In this document: piece by piece, positions 5,691 to 12,209 of the stretch
Position numbering within the stretch: the first letter of the stretch is position 1
How the letters are laid out: every line of letters begins with the position of its first letter
Origin: Pseudobutyrivibrio sp. UBA1225
Lineage (GTDB): Bacteria; Bacillota; Clostridia; Lachnospirales; Lachnospiraceae
Direction of reading: 5' to 3'
DNA length: 16,009 bases
Assembly: GCA_002309345.1 (NCBI GenBank)
Contig: DBWZ01000072.1
Span: 14,772 to 30,780, forward strand
Notes under the pieces: model-generated
Told to the model about the DNA's origin: nothing
What the model saw: the letters and a program-made list of their open reading frames with translations, nothing else
Databases searched by the model: none
Made by a program: the position numbers and the translations under genes

Positions 5691-6305
5691 GAAATCAAAC
5701 AAGACCTAATCAAACGGGGAGTTCCGATGAGTGTGATTTTACTTTTGGATTATAGAAATTACACCAACGGAAACTCAAGCAAGATTCTTAGTTTGATAAG
5801 TTTTTGAAAACGTTTTCATACCAAGGCTTAAAAATCGAGTTACAGAAAACGTTATTTGTTTTAACTGTTAAATATATACTAAAAAATAGGAGAGTCATTG
5901 TGTAAAATGTCAAAAAATTGTTATACATGAAAAAACACTTGTGAAATTGACTTAGATGATGGATAATACTAAATGTGTAGTAAGTGTGAACGCTTGCTGC
6001 ACGAGGGAGAATAATTTAAAACGGAGAATAATGTTGTGAAAAGTTGAGCATACGCTTTTAGTATTTCTATTAAGCGCGCTGGTCTTCGTCAACTCATCAT
6101 TCAGCGTTGTATTAACAAGTAGTTAATGTAGGGGTTAGACTCTAAAGCTCTAATTGAGGAGCGGACGAGCCAGCGGTTGATTCTATCAATGTTTGATTGT
6201 TCCTAATCTGGAACAAGAAAATCCGTAAATCAATCGACAATTGAATATTTGGCATATAGTTATTGTGGCTTGAGTTTGAATCCTATATAGATTTGAACTT
6301 TTTTT
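5691..6305 (+). ncRNA. Candidate large structured non-coding RNA (~615 nt)
   Basis: The region lies between a near-consensus promoter and a strong terminator and has no credible reading frame. Stems seen by eye: 5694-5703 with 5787-5797 (ATCAAACAAG, one bulge); GAGTTCCG 5719-5726 with CGGAAACTC 5768-5776; GTGTGATTT 5731-5739 with AAATTACAC 5756-5764; AACGTTTTC 5809-5817 with GAAAACGTT 5845-5853; CGCTT 6053-6057 with AAGCG 6072-6076; CGCTGG..CGTC 6077-6090 with GACG..CCAGCG 6164-6175, enclosing ATTAAC/GTTAAT and GCTC/GAGC hairpins; GGTTGATT 6175-6182 with AATCAATC 6228-6235, enclosing TGTTCC/GGAACA. AATCAAAC 5708-5715 can also pair with 6191-6198. Size, ornate folding and mobile-element setting recall large RNAs such as OLE, ROOL or GOLLD; membership is not established. 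It could instead be a long regulatory leader of the signal peptidase operon. Confidence 0.6.
6273..6305 (+). terminator. Intrinsic terminator ending the candidate RNA
   Basis: GTTTGAATC (6274-6282) pairs over its full length with GATTTGAAC (6290-6298), including two G-U pairs, around loop CTATATA. Seven T residues follow (6299-6305). It lies 50 bases before the signal peptidase start, so readthrough or a weak internal promoter (TTGAAC 6293-6298 with TACTAT at 6317-6322, 18-bp spacer) would be needed to express that gene. Confidence 0.75.
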
Positions 6306-6355
6306 ATGCGCATTGTTACTATGTGGCTTTAGGCTGATGAATAGGGAGAATTATC

Positions 6356-6883
6356 ATGAAACAACAAGCTGATGAAACTAAGTTGGGGTTCATGAAGTTT
6401 TTTACGCTAATAATTATTATGCTGTTTGTTTTTATGTTTAGGCATTTTGTGATGAACAGGATAATAGTCAGTGGGAAATCCATGGAACCCAATTTTGTAC
6501 AAAATGATATATGTTGGGAACAAAGGATCAATTATCGAATTAATCGATATGATGTCGTTGTAGCAAAGGCAAACAATGAGAAATTTATTAAAAGGGTTAT
6601 TGGTTTGCCTGGCGATGAGATTGTTATCAAAGACAAAACGGTTCTTATTAATGGCAGACCAATAAATTCTAAATACGCCTATACTACATACGCAAACGGA
6701 AAAAGTAATTGCTTGGATACGACAGAAAAGATTTTCGTGTGTCGAGAGAATGAGTACTTTTTATTGGGTGACAATAGACAACATTCTAAAGATAGCAGAA
6801 TGTTCGGCTGCGTATCGAAAGAAGACATTACGGGGCGAGTTGTATTTAGATTTTATCCACTGAATCGCATTTCAAAGCTATAA
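6356..6883 (+). CDS. Type I signal peptidase (S26 family, 175 aa)
   Basis: The product cleaves signal peptides from exported proteins at the outer face of the membrane. It has one N-terminal membrane anchor (about residues 15-33). Box B is SGKSMEP (39-45) with nucleophile Ser42. Box D is KRVIGLPGD (79-87) with general base Lys79. Box E is GDNRQHSKDSR (138-148). All catalytic and structural boxes are intact and the length is normal for Gram-positive enzymes. GGGAG at 6344-6348 is 7 bases before ATG 6356. The stop is followed at once by the ribosome binding site of a small membrane protein, so the two are cotranscribed. A dedicated signal peptidase next to a conjugation module could process the pilin candidate at 10944 or the secreted proteins here; this is inference. 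The host would normally have its own enzyme as well. Confidence 0.95.
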   Translation: MKQQADETKLGFMKFFTLIIIMLFVFMFRHFVMNRIIVSGKSMEPNFVQNDICWEQRINYRINRYDVVVAKANNEKFIKRVIGLPGDEIVIKDKTVLINGRPINSKYAYTTYANGKSNCLDTTEKIFVCRENEYFLLGDNRQHSKDSRMFGCVSKEDITGRVVFRFYPLNRISKL

Positions 6884-6898
6884 ATGGGAGGAATAAAT

Positions 6899-7264
6899 AT
6901 GTTTGAATTTTTTACAGAAACTTACAGAGAAATAGTTAAAGGTGAAGATGTAGAGCTAGAGAAAAGAAAGAAAAAAGAAGAACGTGGACAAAAAATTATT
7001 TACTCAAAGGACGCGCGGGTAATCACGTACATTCTTGGAGCATTATACATGATTACTGGGATAAGCTCCGTTGTTGCAACGGTAAAATTTCAAGGATTTA
7101 AACCGACAATACTCTTCACATTATTTTTAATAGGTATCGTAATTGCGATAATGATAGTTTTGGCTAAAAAGACCAAAAAAAGGGAGATTGCTGCAATTAT
7201 TCTTTCGATAATTTTTTGCCTTTCGTTATATGGATCCACGATGCTATCTAGTTTTTTGAAGTAG
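6899..7264 (+). CDS. Small membrane protein of unknown function (121 aa)
   Basis: ATG 6899 is chosen because GGGAGG (6886-6891) lies 7 bases upstream. An in-frame ATG at 6884 sits directly after the previous stop and would have the Shine-Dalgarno inside its own coding sequence. The first 40 residues are highly charged (FFTETYREIV, then KRKKKEER) and probably cytoplasmic. Three hydrophobic segments follow at roughly residues 42-64, 71-91 and 98-118. The gene lies 15 bases after the signal peptidase gene and 10 bases before another small membrane protein gene, which suggests one transcript. No family is recognised. Roles such as a partner of the peptidase or a membrane factor of the element are possible but unsupported. 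Confidence 0.75.
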   Translation: MFEFFTETYREIVKGEDVELEKRKKKEERGQKIIYSKDARVITYILGALYMITGISSVVATVKFQGFKPTILFTLFLIGIVIAIMIVLAKKTKKREIAAIILSIIFCLSLYGSTMLSSFLK

Positions 7265-7274
7265 GGAGAGCGTG

Positions 7275-7418
7275 ATGTTGGAAATATATTATGCCGTTTT
7301 GGGAGGAATAATTACACTTTGTTTGCTGTTTTGGAATAGATTGATTGAAAGAAAGCAAATAAAATTGAGTGCAGTAGTTTTGGCATTTACAACTATATTG
7401 GTTCTATTATTTATTTAA
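7275..7418 (+). CDS. Very small membrane protein (47 aa)
   Basis: ATG 7275 follows GGGAG (7264-7268) with 6-base spacing, and the frame ends at TAA 7416-7418. The 47 residues consist of two hydrophobic helices (about residues 5-20 and 32-47) joined by a short basic loop, NRLIERKQIK. It begins 10 bases after the previous stop and ends 13 bases before the -35 box of the next operon. The spacing, start site and two-helix layout support a real gene, the last of the signal peptidase cluster. Its size and shape resemble holin-like or toxin-like peptides and small accessory subunits, but there is no specific evidence for any of these. Confidence 0.6.
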   Translation: MLEIYYAVLGGIITLCLLFWNRLIERKQIKLSAVVLAFTTILVLLFI

Positions 7419-7431
7419 TACTAGAAAAGTA

Positions 7432-7460
7432 TTGACATGATACTTAAGATGATATAGAAT
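7432..7460 (+). promoter_or_regulatory. Promoter of the conjugation operon with overlapping operator-like dyads
   Basis: TTGACA (7432-7437, perfect) and TAGAAT (7455-7460) are 17 bases apart, with the start expected near 7467. Two dyads overlap it: AAGTAT (7427-7432) with ATACTT (7440-7445) around the -35 box, and TTAAGAT (7444-7450) with ATCTTAA (7459-7465) bracketing the -10 box. This layout is typical of promoters shut by a dimeric repressor. Confidence 0.75.
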
Positions 7461-7491
7461 CTTAACCATGATATGTTGTTAGGAGGCATTT

Positions 7492-7908
7492 ATGCTAGAT
7501 ATTGAAAGAGAACTTGCGAAGAATAAAGTTCACAAAATTAGCAATCAATACGTGTTGACTGGTAAGGGGGAAGATTGGAATGAAGTGAAAAATGAAGTAG
7601 AGGAAATATATGATGCATGGATTATATCTTGCGTCGAATTTAATCAGACTGAAGCTGACATTCTTGCAAGAATAAACAGTGAAAAGTTTGATATCGCAAA
7701 AGAAAAATATCCAGATAGAGGAGTTGTTTATTTTTTTTGCGATGAGAATGGGGTGATAGGAAATCCGTTCATATTACAAGATTCCAAAGAGGAATCATCA
7801 GAGGATGTATTGAACATCTTTTTGTTGCTAATGTTTATATCATCAAAGGTTTCGGAAAACTCAAAGAAGAAAATTCAAGATTTTGTAAAAGCCGAGTATA
7901 TCAACTAA
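7492..7908 (+). CDS. Hypothetical protein, first gene of the conjugation operon (138 aa)
   Basis: AGGAGG (7481-7486) lies 5 bases before ATG 7492, and a strong promoter lies 32-60 bases upstream, so this is the leading gene of the operon. The protein is acidic and soluble, without signal peptide or certain membrane segment. A mildly hydrophobic stretch IFLLLMFISS occurs at about 109-118. Residues about 70-95 (YPDRGVVYFFCDENGVIGNP) suggest a small mixed alpha/beta fold. No DNA-binding motif is obvious. I do not recognise the family. The position just before a PcfB-like gene suggests a regulatory or accessory role in transfer, but nothing in the sequence proves it. Confidence 0.8.
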   Translation: MLDIERELAKNKVHKISNQYVLTGKGEDWNEVKNEVEEIYDAWIISCVEFNQTEADILARINSEKFDIAKEKYPDRGVVYFFCDENGVIGNPFILQDSKEESSEDVLNIFLLLMFISSKVSENSKKKIQDFVKAEYIN

Positions 7909-7941
7909 ACGATTCATTTATGAAGGAAAGGGTAATTGATT

Positions 7942-8844
7942 ATGGAAAAAGATTTGGGAACAGAAGTTGCTGAGATGCTAATGAGTAAGTTTATGGAAGG
8001 CATGAGTGGTATTGCCAGGATGCTTGAACTTTTAGTTAGCGAAACACAGTCAAAAGGATTTAGCGAAAAAAATCAAGATTTTATTAACAAGATAGAAAAC
8101 ATGCAACAGTCTGAAAAACCATTTGGGGCAGTTGAATTGAAAATGCCTGAACAAGATGCCAGAGCTCTTTCAGAAATGGCAAAAGATAGAGATATAGACG
8201 TTTTAATGATGAAAAATGAGGAAAATGGGACATATATTGCAACTGTTTTCAAGGATGATTTTAGGGATTTTTCTAAATGCGTTGAGGATATAAAAGAACA
8301 AAAGCAGCTAGACGTTATACAAAAAAAGCTTGACCATATGGAGGATAAAGGACACAAACCATTATCTTTGCATGACAAGAAAACATTAGATGTAATCGAT
8401 AATCAACTAGAGAACAAGAAGCATATTACTAGAGATAATATTCAAAAACTGGAAGAGGAAGTTGATGACAAACGTGTCAAAATGATGCTTGCAGATGAGA
8501 AAGATAAAAAACCTCTTGAAGCTGAATTCAATAAGGCAGAAAAGGCGTTGAAATCTGAAAAGGAAAAGCTGTCCAATATTGAAGAGAAACAAGCACAAAT
8601 AAAAAGCATAAAACTAAAACGTCCCCTTAAGCTGCGAGATGAACGAACACCTGCTGGTGTACATGGCAAAAAAGAAATGGAACGTCGAAAGTACAGTTTA
8701 AGTAGATGGAAAAAAATGATTAAGAAATTTAAGAGCAAAGACACCAAAGACAACAAAGGGTTTGGCGGTTTGAAACATGCTATTGCCAGTCCTAGTAAAG
8801 CGGTAAAACCTATTGCTAAACCCACGAAGGAGGCCATTAGATGA
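7942..8844 (+). CDS. PcfB-like (DUF3801) conjugation accessory protein (300 aa)
   Basis: In pCF10-type and Tn1549-type systems a PcfB/DUF3801 protein is encoded next to the VirD4-like coupling protein and helps bring the DNA-protein substrate to it. Here residues about 1-35 are helical. Residues about 55-115 (core GAVELKMPEQDARALSEMAK, then an ATVFKDDF strand) match the general shape of that domain. Residues about 118-225 are long charged helices likely to form coiled coil. The C-terminal 75 residues are very basic (RRKYSLSRWKKMIKKFKSK) and could bind DNA. The stop overlaps the next start as ATGA, giving translational coupling to the coupling protein. ATG 7942 has AAAGGG 9 bases upstream; a TTG at 7936 in frame is a less likely start. 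The assignment rests mainly on context plus moderate resemblance. Confidence 0.7.
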   Translation: MEKDLGTEVAEMLMSKFMEGMSGIARMLELLVSETQSKGFSEKNQDFINKIENMQQSEKPFGAVELKMPEQDARALSEMAKDRDIDVLMMKNEENGTYIATVFKDDFRDFSKCVEDIKEQKQLDVIQKKLDHMEDKGHKPLSLHDKKTLDVIDNQLENKKHITRDNIQKLEEEVDDKRVKMMLADEKDKKPLEAEFNKAEKALKSEKEKLSNIEEKQAQIKSIKLKRPLKLRDERTPAGVHGKKEMERRKYSLSRWKKMIKKFKSKDTKDNKGFGGLKHAIASPSKAVKPIAKPTKEAIR

Positions 8845-10874
8845 AACCACAGCATGAAAGTAAACTGAAATATGTAGTATATGGAATTGTTTTTGTGGTT
8901 GTCATGTATTTGTGTTTTCATTTTTCTTATGCAGTCGGATATACCGAGTCAATGATAGAAAAAGGAGCTTTAGATAGCAGTAACAAGATGTCGACAGTTT
9001 TATCTACCTTTAACCACACGTTGACAGCAAAACCATTTGATTTTGTTATTGTCTCAGGATATACAGGCAAATATTTATTCTATGGAGTTTGTTTATGGCT
9101 ATTGATAGTGGCAACAATCGAGGTTTCTAAAAGGAAGTATATCAAGGGAAAAGAATTTGGTACTGCCAGATGGGGTAAGCAATCAGATATAGAATCATTG
9201 TTCGCAGATAATATTGCGAAAAAGGAAATGGCTGCGGCATCAAAAAAATATAGCGGTGAAAAACTACAAATGAAGAAAGCAGAAATAGCCGCTAGATATA
9301 AAGATATGGATATGCCGCTTACTATGACTGAAAAAATATCTTTCATAAATAATCAGTCTATAAACATGAATACCTTGATAGTCGGTGGTTCTGGTACTGG
9401 TAAAACAAGAGGATATGTTATGCCGAACCTGTTGCAAGCGCATTCATCGTTCGTATTTACGGATCCAAAGGGTGAGATTTTAGAGAAGGGTGGCACGTTC
9501 TTAGAGAAAGAACGAGGCTATAAGGTGCGAGCACTTGATCTTGTAGATAAGGAAAAGAGTTCATGCTTCAATCCAATTTTGTATCTACATCCTGAACGTC
9601 AAGGATATGAGGAAAGGGTAGTTGCACTTGTTGAAACAGTAATGCTCAATACAGATGGTGGCGAGAAAAAGGAAGGTACAGATCCATTTTGGCCAAAGGC
9701 TGAGCGAATGTTTATGCAAGCTCTGTTATATGCTATTCCAAAGGCATTTACCGAAGAGTGTCAAACATTTACCACGATGTTAGAGCTGATAGCGATGCTT
9801 GAAATTAAAGATTCTAGTATCGAAGACTACAACTCTGATTTAGATATATTCTTTAGAAAGTATGCGGAGGAATTTGGCGAAGAAGACTTTGCTTATAGAA
9901 CCTTCTCAGAATTTAGAACAAAAGCCCCAGATAAGACGGGAAACTCGGTGCTTATGTCGATTTTGGCAAGACTGCAGCCATTTAGAGGTGCAGAGATACA
10001 AAGAATTCTTGGCAGAGATGAGATGCAGCTCGATAGAGTTGGTGAAGAAAAAACGGCAATTTTCATCATTGTCCCACCTACTGACAAGACGTTCTCATTT
10101 GTTTCAGGTATGCTTTTTACAACTCTTTTCCAAGAGATACAGTATGGTGCATCAGTAGTGCACAGGCATGAAGGACAAAGATTGCCAGTACCTGTCAGAT
10201 TTATTTTTGATGAGTTTGCCAACACTTGTGTGGTTCCAAATTTTGTTCAGCTACTGTCATATGCGAGAAGCTTTGGTGTAGGAATGACAATTATTTTGCA
10301 ATCCCTAGAACAAATTAAGAATGCGTACGAAAAGGAATGGGGAGTAATAGTTGATAACTGTAGTTCGTTCTTGTTCCTAGGCGGCGTAAGGCACATAGAA
10401 ACATTAAACTATGTGCGAGATTTGTTAGGTAAAGCTACTTTTGATAAAAAGACTACGGGCCGAACTAGAGGAAGACAGGGTAGTAGTTCTGTCAATGAGG
10501 ATGTAATTGGTAGAGGCCTTATGGAATCAGACGAGATAGCCAAGATGCCAAACACAGATTGCTTGTTGTTTATTACTGGTAGGCCTCCGTTTTATTCAAA
10601 GAAATACGACTATACGAAACATCCTAATTATGAGTTTACTTCAGATAGTGACAGAAGCTTATCTTATGAGCACGAGGCAAATATTTATGACGAAGTAAAA
10701 TCAGATTATGAGGATGATAAATACGAAGATGATATATATGAAGAGGACGACGAATACGTTGGTCTCGAAGAATTAGAAGAGATGGAAGATGAGATTACAA
10801 TGAACGTAGATCAGAATTCCATAATGAAAACAATTGCCAAATACATGGATAATTTAGAGTATATGGCAGATTAA
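8841..10874 (+). CDS. virD4: VirD4/PcfC-type coupling protein (T4CP ATPase, 677 aa)
   Basis: The product is a membrane-bound hexameric ATPase that links the relaxosome to the transfer channel. Two N-terminal membrane segments are at about 11-33 and 76-95. GTARWG (about 109-114) is the usual motif before the nucleotide-binding domain. Walker A is GGSGTGKT (182-189), followed by FTDPKGE (206-212). Walker B is FIFDEFAN with Asp457-Glu458. A late ITGRPPFYSKKYDY motif is also typical. Length and order match the family. The last 70 or so residues form a very acidic tail with clustered Asp/Glu (about 615-660), which may contact substrates or the basic PcfB-like partner; this is inference. The start ATG overlaps the PcfB-like stop by 4 bases. 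A 69-bp gap with a hairpin separates it from the pilin candidate. Confidence 0.95.
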   Translation: MKPQHESKLKYVVYGIVFVVVMYLCFHFSYAVGYTESMIEKGALDSSNKMSTVLSTFNHTLTAKPFDFVIVSGYTGKYLFYGVCLWLLIVATIEVSKRKYIKGKEFGTARWGKQSDIESLFADNIAKKEMAAASKKYSGEKLQMKKAEIAARYKDMDMPLTMTEKISFINNQSINMNTLIVGGSGTGKTRGYVMPNLLQAHSSFVFTDPKGEILEKGGTFLEKERGYKVRALDLVDKEKSSCFNPILYLHPERQGYEERVVALVETVMLNTDGGEKKEGTDPFWPKAERMFMQALLYAIPKAFTEECQTFTTMLELIAMLEIKDSSIEDYNSDLDIFFRKYAEEFGEEDFAYRTFSEFRTKAPDKTGNSVLMSILARLQPFRGAEIQRILGRDEMQLDRVGEEKTAIFIIVPPTDKTFSFVSGMLFTTLFQEIQYGASVVHRHEGQRLPVPVRFIFDEFANTCVVPNFVQLLSYARSFGVGMTIILQSLEQIKNAYEKEWGVIVDNCSSFLFLGGVRHIETLNYVRDLLGKATFDKKTTGRTRGRQGSSSVNEDVIGRGLMESDEIAKMPNTDCLLFITGRPPFYSKKYDYTKHPNYEFTSDSDRSLSYEHEANIYDEVKSDYEDDKYEDDIYEEDDEYVGLEELEEMEDEITMNVDQNSIMKTIAKYMDNLEYMAD

Positions 10875-10878
10875 TGAT

Positions 10879-10900
10879 TATCCATCCATTTGGATTGATA
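10879..10900 (+). other. Small intercistronic hairpin
   Basis: TATC-C-ATCC (10879-10887), loop ATTT, GGAT-T-GATA (10892-10900) form an 8-bp stem with one mismatch just after the coupling-protein stop. No T run follows, so it is not a terminator. It could mark an RNA processing or stability site, allowing higher levels of the downstream pilin message. Confidence 0.35.
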
Positions 10901-10943
10901 TATAACCTTACAAAAATAATGAAATAGCAAAGGAGAAATTGAA

Positions 10944-11267
10944 ATGAGAAAAATTGTTACAAAAGAAAAAGTAGGAAAGTTTTTAAATCGTAATATGGGT
11001 ACTATTGTAGCCGTGGCTCTTGTGGTGGTAACAATATGCGGTACAGTTTATGCAGGTGATGCAGATAGTATGTGGACTGAAATAGCTGATACAATTAAAA
11101 AATGGGTAACTCGACTTGGTGGTGTAGTAATGTTTGTTGGTGGTGTTATGTTTGGTCTTGGTTGGAAAAATGATGATGCAGATGCGAAGACTAGAGGTAT
11201 TAACACTATTGTAGCTGGAGGTATAGTTACAGCTGTTGCTACAATTACATCAAGCTTCTTCAAGTAA
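10944..11267 (+). CDS. VirB2/Maff2-like pilin candidate (107 aa)
   Basis: AAAGGAG lies 8 bases before ATG 10944. The protein has a basic N terminus, a first hydrophobic segment (about 19-37) ending in VYA, a likely signal peptidase site after Ala37. A short polar part DADSMWTEIADTIKKW follows, then two hydrophobic segments at about 57-73 and 88-106 with glycine-rich packing (GGVVMFVGGVMFG). This two-helix mature form of about 70 residues matches VirB2/TrbC pilins and the Maff2 proteins placed between virD4 and virB6 in Tn1549-like elements. It would be the cell-surface or channel-lining subunit. The order VirD4, this gene, VirB6-like, PrgI-VirB4 strongly supports the role. Family name by context and topology rather than a diagnostic motif. 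Confidence 0.8.
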   Translation: MRKIVTKEKVGKFLNRNMGTIVAVALVVVTICGTVYAGDADSMWTEIADTIKKWVTRLGGVVMFVGGVMFGLGWKNDDADAKTRGINTIVAGGIVTAVATITSSFFK

Positions 11268-11329
11268 AATGTTATTAGATGTAAAGAGTTGAAATTAATA
11301 GCAACGTTTTATGAGGAGATGATGTTAGT

Positions 11330-12190
11330 ATGGATTTTATTAGAGACGCAATAAAGAATCTGTTAATAGGCGCCTTTGAACAATTTGATGCATTGGTTGG
11401 AAAAGCTTCAGCGGTACTAACTGGTGGCGAGAGTGGTTTTGAGGTTGATACAGTGTGGTCTGACATGCAATCAATTTCCGACACTTACTTAAAGCCCTTT
11501 TGCATGACTATCATTGGGATTTGCCTACTAATAGAACTTGCACAGGTTGCCTCCAAAGTGGACGTAATAAAATGGGAACATGGTCTCAAGATTATGGTAA
11601 AGATGTGCTTGGCAAAGGTATTTGTAGACACTGCACCAAAATTTTTAAAGGCCTGTTATCAACAAGCTTCATCATGGATAAGTAGCATAGGGACCACAGA
11701 CATAGGTATAGGAACGAGGCTAAGTGCTAGTATTTCAGAGCAGTGTGCTAAAATAGATGGCTTTTGGGCACCACTTGGAGCCATGATGACGTTAAACATT
11801 CCGTGTTTGATAATTCGTATGTGCGGATTAATAGTGGCGGTAATTGCTTTTGGACGAATGTTTGAAATGTATTGCTTGTTGGCTATATCCCCATTGCCAT
11901 GCGCATTTTTCCCATTGGGAGATGGTTCTGGCGGAGGGTTTAGTAGAATCACAAAAAAGTTTCTATTGAATTTTATCGGTGTGTGCCTGCATGGAGTAAT
12001 GATTATGATCTGTATAAAAGTTTTTGGATCAATTATGAAAAGCATAGTAAACGAAGAGATGGCTTCCGGTGGAGATGCTTTAACAAATATAAATAATATT
12101 TGTTATCAATTAATTCTTGGAGGAATAGTACTTGTTATGGCATGTGCTAAGAGCGGTCAATGGGCCAAATCAGTATTAGATGCAGGATAA
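11330..12190 (+). CDS. VirB6/TrbL-like polytopic channel protein (286 aa)
   Basis: The product is the integral inner-membrane core of the DNA translocation channel. The N-terminal 55 residues are amphipathic (IRDAIKNLLIGAFEQFDAL). Hydrophobic segments follow at about 57-75, 85-100, 145-175, 180-198, 212-232 and 250-270, giving about five or six membrane spans. Between spans is a Gly/Ser loop (GDGSGGGFSRITKKF) typical of this protein in Tn1549-like elements. GAGGAG (11313-11318) lies 11 bases before ATG 11330. The gene sits between the pilin candidate and the PrgI-VirB4 fusion, and its stop is 19 bases before the next start. The role is well supported by topology and gene order; VirB6 proteins have little sequence conservation. 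Confidence 0.85.
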   Translation: MDFIRDAIKNLLIGAFEQFDALVGKASAVLTGGESGFEVDTVWSDMQSISDTYLKPFCMTIIGICLLIELAQVASKVDVIKWEHGLKIMVKMCLAKVFVDTAPKFLKACYQQASSWISSIGTTDIGIGTRLSASISEQCAKIDGFWAPLGAMMTLNIPCLIIRMCGLIVAVIAFGRMFEMYCLLAISPLPCAFFPLGDGSGGGFSRITKKFLLNFIGVCLHGVMIMICIKVFGSIMKSIVNEEMASGGDALTNINNICYQLILGGIVLVMACAKSGQWAKSVLDAG

Positions 12191-12209
12191 TTTAAGGAAG
12201 GTATGAAAA

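Noticed and set aside
5717..5780. Hammerhead-like ribozyme core (CCGATGAG ... GGAAAC)
   Set aside because: The essential CUGANGA core is not met (CCGATGA instead) and no three-way junction with a cleavable site can be drawn; the stems are better explained as part of the large RNA.
5907..5930. Seven-codon frame MSKNCYT downstream of AGGAGAG inside the candidate RNA
   Set aside because: It is too short, spacing to the purine run is 13 bases, and it lies within structured sequence.
6884..6898. ATG 6884 as start of the small membrane protein
   Set aside because: It abuts the previous stop and would contain the GGGAGG site used for ATG 6899; the latter has ideal spacing.
7936..7941. TTG 7936 as start of the PcfB-like protein
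   Set aside because: ATG 7942, two codons later, has AAAGGG at 9-base spacing and is the normal start codon; TTG cannot be fully excluded.
9862..10225. Open frames in other phases on both strands within the coupling-protein gene
   Set aside because: They lie wholly inside a gene with intact Walker motifs and have no start signals of their own.
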